DNA from: Clostridiaceae bacterium
GTDB lineage: Bacteria; Bacillota; Clostridia; Saccharofermentanales; Fastidiosipilaceae
NCBI GenBank assembly: GCA_012800515.1
Contig: JAAZJE010000023.1
Coordinates: forward strand, 1-22,327
Reading direction: 5' to 3'
DNA: 22,327 nt
Below, in pieces: positions 14,748 through 21,872 of this stretch. Within the stretch, counting starts at the first letter, position 1, and each line of letters opens with the position of its first letter. The translations under genes were made by a program, and so were the position numbers. A model generated the notes under the pieces. The model made no database searches. It saw only the letters and a program-made list of their open reading frames with translations, and was not told where the DNA came from.

Positions 14748-16103
14748 ATGATTACAAAAGCTATACGTTTATACGGAAAAAATAATCTGCGTCTCGATAC
14801 TTTCGAGCTATCACCGACCGGCGATGATGGAATCCTTGCTAAGGTAGTTTCCGACAGCATTTGTATGTCTTCATATAAGGCGGCCGTCCAAGGCCCGGAA
14901 CACAAGCGCGTTCCTGACGACTGCGCTGTAAATCCAATTATTATCGGTCACGAGTTCTGCGGCGAAATTATCGAAGTCGGTGCCAAGTGGCGCCATCTCT
15001 TTAGTCCGGGGGAACGGTTTGCGATTCAACCGGCAATGAATGATCCGGAAAATGTCCACGCAGCTCCGGGCTATTCTTTCGGTGAAGTCGGGGGTGATGC
15101 GACCTATGTGCGCATTCCATCTATCGTCATGGAAAGGGATTGTTTACTGAAATTTGAGGGCTCAAGTTTTTTCCGAGGCTCACTGGCCGAACCAATCTCC
15201 TGTATCGTCGGCGCCTATAACGTCAATTATCACTTTGTGCCGAACAGTTACGAACACATCATGGGCATCGTTCCCGGCGGGCACGCCGCCATCCTGGCCG
15301 GCGTCGGTCCGATGGGTCTGGGCGCGATCGATCATGCCCTGCACATAGAGCCGCGTCCTTCGCTATTGGTTGTGACTGATATCGACCAGGCACGCCTGGA
15401 TCGGGCAGCGAGGATTTTCACTGTCGGGCACGCCCGTTCACAAGGAGTCGACTTACATTTCGTGAATACCGCCGGCATCTCTGATGTACCGGCTCTGCTG
15501 CGCAGCCTGACTCCCGACGGACGCGGCTATGACGATGTATTCGTCATGGCGCCGGTACGGGCTGTAGTCGAACAGGGCGTCAAAATCCTCGGTTACGACG
15601 GTTGCCTGAACTTCTTTGCCGGCCCGACCGACCCGAATTTCAGCGCCGAATTTAACTTCTACGATTTGCACTACAACCGCACCCATGTCGCCGGCAACAG
15701 CGGCGGTACTAATCAGGATCTGGTCGAGTCGCTTGACTACCTCGCCCGCGGTCTGCTCGATCCCGCTTACATGGTTACCCACATCGGCGGTCTGGACGCC
15801 GTCATCGATACCACCCTGCGTCAGCCTGAGATTAAAGGCGGCAAAAAGTTGATCTATACCCACAAGCGCCTGCCCCTAATTGGACTGGATGAACTCGAGA
15901 AAGTCGCCCGCAACGGTCGCCCGACGATCAATCCGCCGCCGATCACCGATAATACAAGCGGAGCCGATGCCCCTGTACTCTCGTCGAAAACGCGCGAATT
16001 GCTGACCGATCTGGCCGCGATCATCCGCTCCAATAACGGGCTTTGGAGCTATACGGCCGAGGCCGTCTTCCTCGATCGTGCTCCCTCGATCTGGGACAAC
16101 TGA
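14748..16103 (+). CDS. Zinc-type alcohol dehydrogenase, L-sorbose-1-phosphate-reductase-like
   Basis: A 451-residue medium-chain dehydrogenase. The N-terminal GroES-like domain has SDSICMSSYKAA with Cys39, IIIGHEFCGEIIEVG with His68 and Glu69, and SLAEPISCIVGA, the usual catalytic-metal region. The Rossmann part has AAILAGVGPMGLGAIDHA and LVVTDIDQARLDRA for NAD(P) binding. The pattern with VPDDCAVNPIIIGHEF is like SorE, which reduces L-sorbose 1-phosphate to glucitol 6-phosphate. The C-terminus is about 40 residues longer than SorE. It follows rhaB after 51 bases and pairs with the sorbitol-6-phosphate-dehydrogenase-like SDR: together they could convert one ketose phosphate into another through a polyol phosphate, which is inference. 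Confidence 0.87.
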   Translation: MITKAIRLYGKNNLRLDTFELSPTGDDGILAKVVSDSICMSSYKAAVQGPEHKRVPDDCAVNPIIIGHEFCGEIIEVGAKWRHLFSPGERFAIQPAMNDPENVHAAPGYSFGEVGGDATYVRIPSIVMERDCLLKFEGSSFFRGSLAEPISCIVGAYNVNYHFVPNSYEHIMGIVPGGHAAILAGVGPMGLGAIDHALHIEPRPSLLVVTDIDQARLDRAARIFTVGHARSQGVDLHFVNTAGISDVPALLRSLTPDGRGYDDVFVMAPVRAVVEQGVKILGYDGCLNFFAGPTDPNFSAEFNFYDLHYNRTHVAGNSGGTNQDLVESLDYLARGLLDPAYMVTHIGGLDAVIDTTLRQPEIKGGKKLIYTHKRLPLIGLDELEKVARNGRPTINPPPITDNTSGADAPVLSSKTRELLTDLAAIIRSNNGLWSYTAEAVFLDRAPSIWDN

Positions 16104-16182
16104 CCACTAAGCATCTCTCTCCCCGCCGCCTATTGTCATCCGTCCCCTAATAATAAAAGCGAATGCTTAGAAAGGAACAGCA

Positions 16183-16761
16183 GTGATCGAAGAGAACAAC
16201 AATAAATGCACCTCCTCCAACGGATCTGATTCCGTTGTTGAGCGTGCTGCCGCCACCACTGAGCAAAAATTTACGGTTAGACCAATTCGCGCCGATGACG
16301 CCGACCGGATTTACGACTATTTCCAATCCTTTTCCGAACGGACCAAGCACTTCTTTATGCCGCATGCCATAGATCGAGCCTTTGCCGAAAAATTGGCCAA
16401 CGAGGATCGTCTGGATCCGAATACCAACCGCTTTGTCGCCGTGACCTGTAGCGGCAACCGGGAAATTGTTGTCGGTTATGTATTCTTCTGGAACTGGACT
16501 AAGCGCGTTCCCTGGCTCGGCATCGGGGTGCGCGACGGCTTCCAAAGCCGGGGACTGGGGAGCCTGATGATGCGATATGCCGTAGACACCGCACTTGCGT
16601 ATAAAAAGGGCGGCATACTCTTGACCACACTTCAGGATAATATCCGGGCCCAGGGTCTATATAGAAAATTCGGTTACGAAATCATAGGCCGGGACATGCG
16701 CGACGAATTTCTGCTGATATTGAACTTCCCTGACAAAAATATCGGTGCTACGTCGCTCTGA
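16183..16761 (+). CDS. GNAT-family acetyltransferase
   Basis: A 192-residue acyl-CoA-dependent N-acetyltransferase. After a Ser/Asn/Glu-rich, probably disordered first 28 residues, the GNAT fold begins with FTVRPIRADDADRIYDYFQS. The acetyl-CoA loop is WLGIGVRDGFQSRGLGSLMM (pyrophosphate motif Q-x-x-G-x-G at 121-126), and the last strands include GLYRKFGYEIIGRDMRDE. GTG at 16183 is preceded by AAAGGA at the right distance. It follows the dehydrogenase gene by 79 bases and is probably the last intact gene of the operon. Acceptor unknown; an amino sugar would suit the context. Confidence 0.87.
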   Translation: MIEENNNKCTSSNGSDSVVERAAATTEQKFTVRPIRADDADRIYDYFQSFSERTKHFFMPHAIDRAFAEKLANEDRLDPNTNRFVAVTCSGNREIVVGYVFFWNWTKRVPWLGIGVRDGFQSRGLGSLMMRYAVDTALAYKKGGILLTTLQDNIRAQGLYRKFGYEIIGRDMRDEFLLILNFPDKNIGATSL

Positions 16762-16764
16762 GGT

Positions 16765-16941
16765 ATGCAATACTTGCGTTGTCCGGCAAATAATTACCGT
16801 TCATGGTTTAAGAGACTACGGCTCTGGTTCCATGACCACGATTCTGCCCGTATTGACGGTGGGGAAATCGGCGCCGACCTGCTTGAGGACATCGCCTATC
16901 GGAATGCGCTCAGATTATTGAACCTGCCGGAAAACGTGTAG
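16765..16941 (+). pseudogene. Possible C-terminal remnant of an amidohydrolase-superfamily gene
   Basis: A 58-codon frame starts three bases after the GNAT stop codon. Its second half, with GGEIGADLLEDIAYRN and then ALRLLNLPENV, resembles the C-terminal helix of amidohydrolase-superfamily proteins such as uronate isomerases, where the pattern is ...LLGxIVxDIxYxNAxRYF. The first half (YRSWFKRLRLWFH) is compatible with the preceding helix in such proteins. The rest of the fold is missing, so this is either a decayed gene or a small protein with chance similarity. GAGGT is only one base from the ATG, so translation as an independent gene is doubtful. Confidence 0.4.
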
Positions 16942-17175
16942 CAGGCACAGAGTGGTTTCCCGGGTGGCGATGACGCTTTTCCGGCGCCGGCGCTACCCTT
17001 TTTGGCAATTTTGCAGGTTCCGCGGGTCTCGGAGCCATGTAGGATGACCTGAGACTGATTTTTCGGTATTTATGCCTACTCTTTCGGCAGTATTACAAGT
17101 TGTACCAGTCTCGGGAAGTCTTTACCAGTCGTGAACCCGATATACCTGCAAAGTTGCCGAAAACCGACCTAAAAG
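16942..17175. other. Intergenic spacer without a recognised gene
   Basis: I see no convincing coding region on either strand. A GC palindrome CCGGCGCCGG at 16981-16990 is followed by CGCTACCCTTTTT, which could act as a weak terminator for the plus-strand operon. The rest, including a stretch of short T-runs at 17058-17090, is unassigned and may be further gene decay. Confidence 0.4.
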
Positions 17176-17199
17176 CCGCCTGCCGTTTTTACCAGGCGG
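17176..17199 (-). terminator. Terminator overlapping the end of the SDR gene
   Basis: On the minus strand CCGCCTG and CAGGCGG form a seven-base GC-rich stem with a ten-base loop, followed by CTTTTAGG. The 5' arm is within the last codons of the SDR gene and the stop codon TAA lies in the loop, so termination is immediate at the end of the aminotransferase-SDR operon. The T-run is short. Confidence 0.6.
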
Positions 17200-17968
17200 T
17201 CCAGCCGCCGTCCACCACGATGTTCGCGCCGGTCATGAATGAAGACGCATCGGAGCAGAGTAGGAGCAGGGGTCCGGCCAGTTCTTCGGGACTGCCGGTG
17301 CGACCGAGCATGGTTTTGCCCTGCAAAATCTTGAGGAAATCGGGGTCGGTCGCGGATACCTTGGGGAACGGGCCGGGGGTAATGCTGTTGACGCGGATAT
17401 TGTCCTTGGCAAGATAGGACGCACTGTATTTGGTCAACTGGATTACTCCGGCTTTGCCGGCGCCGTAGGTGACCGGACTGTTGGCGCCGGTATCGCCGTA
17501 AATGGAATGATCGGGCGCGACCATGCCGTACATGGAGGCAATATTAACAATCACTCCGCCGTTGTTTTTCTTGAAAAAAGGAATGGACTCGCGGATACAG
17601 CGGAAGGTGACACCGACAGTACCGGCCAACCCGTATTCCCAAGTTTCGTCGTCGAAGTCCTCCATGCGGGTCTTTGTCATTTTCTTGCCACCGGCACCGC
17701 CGCCGTAAGCCGCGTTGTTGATGAGCACATCAATGCCGCCCGCCGCATCGACAGTGGCGAACATTGAACGAATGGCGTCGGTGTCCGACAGGTCACACTT
17801 GAGGTAGTGTACGTTTCTCGTCAGATCCGCAATCGGTGTAGCGGTTCTGGCTGCGATGAAGAGATTGGCGCCGTAGTCAAGCAAATACTTGGCCATCACG
17901 CGGCCCAGATTGCCGCACCCGCCCGTTAAGATTACATTTTTTCCGTGCAACGAAAATATATTTTGCAT
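17189..17968 (-). CDS. SDR-family oxidoreductase
   Basis: A 259-residue classical short-chain dehydrogenase. Visible: LTGGCGNLGRVMA (cofactor loop), IAARTA, LKCDLSDTDAI, LINNAAYGG (NNA motif), NIASMYGMV (catalytic Ser), a Tyr-x-x-x-Lys as YGAGK, and TGANIVVDGGW at the C-terminus. It uses NAD(P)H to interconvert a hydroxyl and a keto group, often on sugar or polyol substrates. ATG at 17968 has AGGAGG 7 bases upstream. It is 12 bases after the DegT-type aminotransferase gene and must be cotranscribed, so a plausible scheme is oxidation of a sugar hydroxyl to a ketone, which the aminotransferase then aminates or the reverse. Confidence 0.9.
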   Translation of the reverse strand: MQNIFSLHGKNVILTGGCGNLGRVMAKYLLDYGANLFIAARTATPIADLTRNVHYLKCDLSDTDAIRSMFATVDAAGGIDVLINNAAYGGGAGGKKMTKTRMEDFDDETWEYGLAGTVGVTFRCIRESIPFFKKNNGGVIVNIASMYGMVAPDHSIYGDTGANSPVTYGAGKAGVIQLTKYSASYLAKDNIRVNSITPGPFPKVSATDPDFLKILQGKTMLGRTGSPEELAGPLLLLCSDASSFMTGANIVVDGGWTAW

Positions 17969-17980
17969 AAGTATACCTCC

Positions 17981-19165
17981 TTAGTTAAAGTAGCTGATCG
18001 TCTTTTTCAGAATCTCCGCCTGCGTTTCTGCTTCGGATGTATCGAAGTAATTCGTCTTGAATTGTAGCATCTGCGGCTGTACTTTTTCCGCCACGGGGCA
18101 CAGACCTCTTCCATAGGTGTAGTTCTCCATAAGTGTCTCTCGGCCGAGGAAGCGCTTGTTGCGGAACGCCGGCTCCAAATACGTCAGTTGCCAGGCGGCG
18201 TAGATGCCGTCACCGCCGAGCTCCATGAATTTTCTGCGGAAGTCATACCATGTGATATTGGGATTGACCATACGCACGGATACGGACCAGTATGCGTGAA
18301 CGCATTCAGCAGGCGTGTACTGAGGAATCAGCCAGCTGCAGCCGGACAAGGCATCCTCCAGTATTTTGCCGCTCTCTATACGGCAGGCGCACAGCTCTTC
18401 CATACGTTCCGTCTGAGCCAGGGCGACGGCACCGACCACATCGGACATGCGGTAGTTCCAGCCCAGCGCAACATGACGTTCATAGTTCGGATCCTGAATG
18501 TCGTCTTTTGTAATGCGGGCTTTCTTTATGGAGATGCTACCGTAGCCGAGTCCGGAGATACGACGCAATTGCAATGCAAAGTCATCGTTGTCGGTGGTAA
18601 CAATGCCACCTTCGCCGCTGGTCAAATGCTTGCTGGCCTGGAACGAAAAGCTGGACATATCACCGATGGTGCCCGCTTTTTTACCTTTATATGTGCCGAG
18701 GAAACACTGGGCGTCGTCCTCAATGACAACCAGACCGTGTCTTTTTGCAACGGCCATGATAGCATCCATATCGGGCATCAGACCGTAGAGCGACACACAG
18801 ATAATCGCCTTAGTTTTGAATGTGATCTTCTTTTCGATCTCCTCGGCGGAGATGAGAAAGGTGCGCTCGTCAACATCCGCGAAAACGGGGATCGCGTTCG
18901 CCTGCAACACCGCGAGGGATGTAGATGACATGGTCAGCGGTGGAACGATAACTTCGTCGCCGATGCCGACACCCGCCGCTTCCAGCGCAGTGTGGAGCGT
19001 AGCGGTACCGTTTACAAACGCAACTGAATATTTGGTGCCTATTTTTTCGGCAAATGCCTTTTCCAAACGGGTCACAAAAATATAGTTGTTGTGGGTCTCA
19101 AACTGGCCGGACAGAGATTGCAGTGCATACTTACGTTCCAATTCGGAAATACGTTCTACCTTCAT
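17981..19165 (-). CDS. DegT/DnrJ/EryC1/StrS-type sugar aminotransferase
   Basis: A 394-residue PLP enzyme of the family that transfers an amino group to keto-sugars or keto-cyclitols. Key features: FVNGTATLHTALEAAGVGIGDEVIVPPLTM (PLP phosphate loop and the Pro-rich strand, residues 50-79), VVIEDDAQCFLG with the Asp pairing to the pyridine nitrogen (about 150-151), and SFSFQASKHLTSGEGG with the PLP-binding Lys179. Length is normal. I choose ATG at 19165, which has GAAAGGG upstream; an upstream TTG at 19183 is in frame. A probable promoter is at 19226-19255. It shares an operon with the SDR and stands divergent from a second, class III aminotransferase. Confidence 0.92.
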   Translation of the reverse strand: MKVERISELERKYALQSLSGQFETHNNYIFVTRLEKAFAEKIGTKYSVAFVNGTATLHTALEAAGVGIGDEVIVPPLTMSSTSLAVLQANAIPVFADVDERTFLISAEEIEKKITFKTKAIICVSLYGLMPDMDAIMAVAKRHGLVVIEDDAQCFLGTYKGKKAGTIGDMSSFSFQASKHLTSGEGGIVTTDNDDFALQLRRISGLGYGSISIKKARITKDDIQDPNYERHVALGWNYRMSDVVGAVALAQTERMEELCACRIESGKILEDALSGCSWLIPQYTPAECVHAYWSVSVRMVNPNITWYDFRRKFMELGGDGIYAAWQLTYLEPAFRNKRFLGRETLMENYTYGRGLCPVAEKVQPQMLQFKTNYFDTSEAETQAEILKKTISYFN

Positions 19166-19225
19166 ACATGTTTTCCCTTTCAAATATTACCTTTAAAATA
19201 GAGCCATTCCTCCTTGTCTGAAATA

Positions 19226-19255
19226 TTTATACCATAATTCCCGCATACCTGTCTC
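19226..19255 (-). promoter_or_regulatory. Promoter of the DegT-type aminotransferase operon
   Basis: On the minus strand GAGACA (19255-19250), an 18-base spacer and TATAAA (19231-19226) preceded by TGG form an extended -10 promoter. The transcript would carry a leader of about 55 bases. No LacI-type operator core of the kind seen at 5219-5258 is present here. Confidence 0.5.
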
Positions 19256-19300
19256 TGCAAAAAACAAGCTCATTCTTCAAAACGATGCTTGATTGTTGCA

Positions 19301-19329
19301 TTGACCAAAATCTCCGGAGTTTTCATAAT
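19301..19329 (+). promoter_or_regulatory. Promoter of the class III aminotransferase gene
   Basis: TTGACC at 19301-19306 and CATAAT at 19324-19329 each match the consensus at five of six positions and are separated by exactly 17 bases. This is the best conventional promoter in the window. The start would be near 19336, about 34 bases before the ATG. Confidence 0.65.
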
Positions 19330-19369
19330 ATGAAATACAGCATTGCATGTATGAGGAGGGTTATTTATT

Positions 19370-20692
19370 ATGTCACGTTCACAGGAACTGTATCGAAAGG
19401 CAAAGCGCATTATACCGGGTGGTGTTCAGCTGCTCAGCAAACGTCCGGAACAGTTTGCGCCCGGTCAATGGCCCGCTTATGCCGTAAAGGCAAAGGGTTG
19501 CGAAGTCTGGGATTTGGATGGACGTCATTACTATGATATGACCACAAACGGTATCGGCGCCTGTCTGCTCGGCTATGCCGATCCGGATGTCACAAAAGCA
19601 GTAGTCGATCGCATCGAAAACGGTTCTATGTCTACACTGAATTCACCGGAAGAAGTACTGCTGGCTGAAAAGCTGCTGGAGCTGCACCCTTGGGCGGAAT
19701 GTGCTCGCTTTGCGCGTACCGGCGGTGAAATTTGTTCCGTTGCGGTTCGTATCGCCCGTGCTACGACCGGACGGGACGTTGTCGCGATTTGCGGCTACCA
19801 CGGATGGGGCGACTGGTATCTTGCCGCAAACCTCGGAGAGGTGGACGCATTAGACGGACAACTCTTGCCGGGACTTGCGCCGGCCGGCGTCCCGCGCGGA
19901 CTACGGAACACCGCTCTCACCTTCCGTCACAACGACACGGAAGGGTTCGATCGCATTATCTCTGAATACGGTGACAGACTGGCATGCGTAATCATGGAGC
20001 CCTTACGTCATCGCCTTCCCGATGAAGGCTTCCTCGAACACGTTCGTGACGAGATCCATCGTGTCGGCGGACTTCTGATCTTTGATGAAATCACCATCGG
20101 CTGGCGGTTGACTTTTGGCGGAAGCCATCTGATGTTGGGTGTCGAACCCGATCTTGCGGTTTTCGCAAAGGCACTCGGTAACGGACATCCCATCGCGGCG
20201 GTCATCGGTACAAAAGAAGCCATGGAAGGCGCACACATCTCTTTCATCAGCAGCACCTACTGGACAGAAGGCGTCGGCTTCGCCGCGGCTCTGGCAACCA
20301 TCAAAAAAATGGAACAAACGCGCGTCTGGGAACATGTTGCAGCGGTCGGTCAGACCGTATTGCGAGATTGGAAAGAGGCGGCTGACCGCCACAATGTTCC
20401 GATTATTCCCAGCACGGGATTACCGTGCCTGGCCACTTTCAAATTCACGGAACATACGTTGGCAATGAAAACATTGTTTACCGCCCTGATGCTCAAGCAA
20501 GGTTTCTTGGGTAACAATGCGATATATCCGACACTTGCGCACAACGAACAAATCCTTGCATTACATCGGGAAGCGCTTGACACCGTATTTGCCGAGATCG
20601 GGGCAATCCTCCGAAAAGGCGGTATCGAAACGATTCTGGAAGCGATCGGCGGCCCTGTATGCCAGTCCGGATTCGCAAGACTGATCGACTGA
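19370..20692 (+). CDS. Class III aminotransferase (glutamate-1-semialdehyde aminomutase-like)
   Basis: A 440-residue PLP enzyme. The N-terminal KAKRIIPGGVQLLSKRPEQF and GCEVWDLDGRHYYDMTTNGI resemble the glutamate-1-semialdehyde aminomutase group. RFARTGGEICSVAVRIAR is the phosphate-binding segment, GYHGWGDWY carries the ring-stacking aromatic, IFDEITIGWR has the pyridine-nitrogen Asp239, and FAKALGNGHPIAAVIG contains the PLP-binding Lys267. A GAGGAGGG site lies nine bases before the ATG. Some close relatives are not heme enzymes but act in sugar or amino-acid pathways; its place opposite the DegT-type aminotransferase operon favours a sugar- or amine-linked role. Substrate cannot be told from sequence. 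Confidence 0.9.
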   Translation: MSRSQELYRKAKRIIPGGVQLLSKRPEQFAPGQWPAYAVKAKGCEVWDLDGRHYYDMTTNGIGACLLGYADPDVTKAVVDRIENGSMSTLNSPEEVLLAEKLLELHPWAECARFARTGGEICSVAVRIARATTGRDVVAICGYHGWGDWYLAANLGEVDALDGQLLPGLAPAGVPRGLRNTALTFRHNDTEGFDRIISEYGDRLACVIMEPLRHRLPDEGFLEHVRDEIHRVGGLLIFDEITIGWRLTFGGSHLMLGVEPDLAVFAKALGNGHPIAAVIGTKEAMEGAHISFISSTYWTEGVGFAAALATIKKMEQTRVWEHVAAVGQTVLRDWKEAADRHNVPIIPSTGLPCLATFKFTEHTLAMKTLFTALMLKQGFLGNNAIYPTLAHNEQILALHREALDTVFAEIGAILRKGGIETILEAIGGPVCQSGFARLID

Positions 20693-20730
20693 TCGGTTAA
20701 TCGGCGCTATAAGTAGATTGACTGAGGATC

Positions 20731-20811
20731 GACGCTATCGGCCGATCGACCGATCGACTGATAGCGTCTCACGTCAATTGGGCCTCACGTCAATAGCGTC
20801 TTATGTCGTTT
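20731..20811. repeat. Repeat-rich spacer with inverted and direct repeats
   Basis: The 172 bases between the aminotransferase and the AraC-type gene hold an inverted repeat GACGCTATC (20731-20739) / GATAGCGTC (20760-20768), with an internal tandem of CGATCGAC. Downstream are two copies of CTCACGTCAAT (20768-20778 and 20784-20794), and two related units that start ATAGCGTCT (20761 and about 20793), 32 bases apart. These could be binding sites for the adjacent AraC-type regulator. No T-run follows the hairpin. Confidence 0.6.
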
Positions 20812-20864
20812 GACAGTCACCGGTAAAGCCTGTATAACGAGGGCATACCTCGCATGGGAAGGGG

Positions 20865-21800
20865 GTGCATCGTATACAGAAAAAAAGCAAACCGGAATAT
20901 CCGGTATTTCATTTAATCGTCGGTGATTTGCCGTTGGAATGCGTTCTTCTGACCAGAGCGTTTCGGGAGAGTGACCGTGATGATGCTGTTTTTTCCGAGG
21001 AAATCATCTACGACGGATCCGAGGAACATACCCATGCCGGGTTTGAACTCATCGTTAACAGACGCGGTTCCGGCTTTCAGTTCATAGACGGTTGCACTTA
21101 TCCCTATGCCGATGCATACGTATTTTTACTGGCACCGTTTATCTCCCATGCCCATGTCTGCAACAGAGATCTGCCGGAGAAGCGTTGCAGTGTATGGTTT
21201 CGCGTGGATCAGGATGTACCCGACAACAGTGCAAAAAAAATGACGTCCGCTTTGGCGTACATTCAAAAAAACGGCTTCTTCTCATTCTCGGCCGACAATC
21301 GTATCATGCTTCTCGTCGATCTTCTCGTCGATGTTGCGGTCAAAGATCCCATCGCACTAGAGGTGGGCGGACTGATTTGCGCACTGCTGTCGGCAGTTTT
21401 TCAAACGATCTGTGATACCGTATGTGAGCGGAGTAGCTCCGGCACAAGTAGCAGAGCCGTCGGGACAAATCCCAACTACCGCCGATTCGTCATTGAACAG
21501 TTTTTCGGAAGAATCGAAAACTGCAACGCACGGATAGATGATCTGTGCCACGAAGTGCATCTAAGTCCCAGTCAGCTCAATCGTGTGCTTCTGGAGCTGT
21601 ATGGAATGTCCTTTAAACGGAAAACCATCGAGGTGCGCATTGGATTTATCAAATATTTTCTCAAGTTCTCCGATCTGAGTTTTAGCGAAATTGCCGAAAA
21701 ATTTAATTTTACGGAAAATAGTCATTTTTACCGGTTTTTCAAACGGCATTGTGGTGAAACACCGTCTCAATATCGCGCACGGGAGCAAGCCAAGCAATAA
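20865..21800 (+). CDS. AraC-family transcriptional regulator with cupin-like sensor
   Basis: A 311-residue regulator. Residues about 40-110 look like the AraC N-terminal cupin that binds an effector (EEHTHAGFELIVNRRGSGFQ and YADAYVFLLAPFISHAH). The last 100 residues hold two helix-turn-helix units: IDDLCHEVHLSPSQLNRVLL and, after the connecting helix, FSEIAEKFNFTENSHFYRFFK, ending in the diagnostic GETPSQYR. GTG at 20865 is the first plausible start after an in-frame stop at 20835, but its AAGGGG is immediately adjacent, so the true start is uncertain. It follows the aminotransferase gene after 172 bases. It probably controls the 17189-20692 genes. Confidence 0.88.
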   Translation: MHRIQKKSKPEYPVFHLIVGDLPLECVLLTRAFRESDRDDAVFSEEIIYDGSEEHTHAGFELIVNRRGSGFQFIDGCTYPYADAYVFLLAPFISHAHVCNRDLPEKRCSVWFRVDQDVPDNSAKKMTSALAYIQKNGFFSFSADNRIMLLVDLLVDVAVKDPIALEVGGLICALLSAVFQTICDTVCERSSSGTSSRAVGTNPNYRRFVIEQFFGRIENCNARIDDLCHEVHLSPSQLNRVLLELYGMSFKRKTIEVRIGFIKYFLKFSDLSFSEIAEKFNFTENSHFYRFFKRHCGETPSQYRAREQAKQ

Positions 21801-21872
21801 GGTCGGAGCAGACACACATCATCCTCTTTTGAGCATTTAAAGGCTTTTTATTCCTTATTCTATTCTCAATTC

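Noticed and set aside
18188..18928. 246-codon plus-strand frame
   Set aside because: Antisense to the DegT-type aminotransferase whose PLP motifs are intact; an artefact of codon bias.
19193..19207. Four-codon frame (MALF) after GGAGG in the leader of the DegT-type aminotransferase operon
   Set aside because: The GGAGG is only one base from the ATG and the frame encodes no regulatory run of codons; too short to support as a leader peptide.
19285..19536. 83-codon plus-strand frame at the start of the class III aminotransferase gene
   Set aside because: It overlaps the aminotransferase in another frame and lacks a ribosome binding site.
21801..21872. Possible bidirectional terminator between the AraC-type gene and the second hydrolase copy
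   Set aside because: The stretch has short T-runs, but I find no stem longer than four base pairs on either strand.
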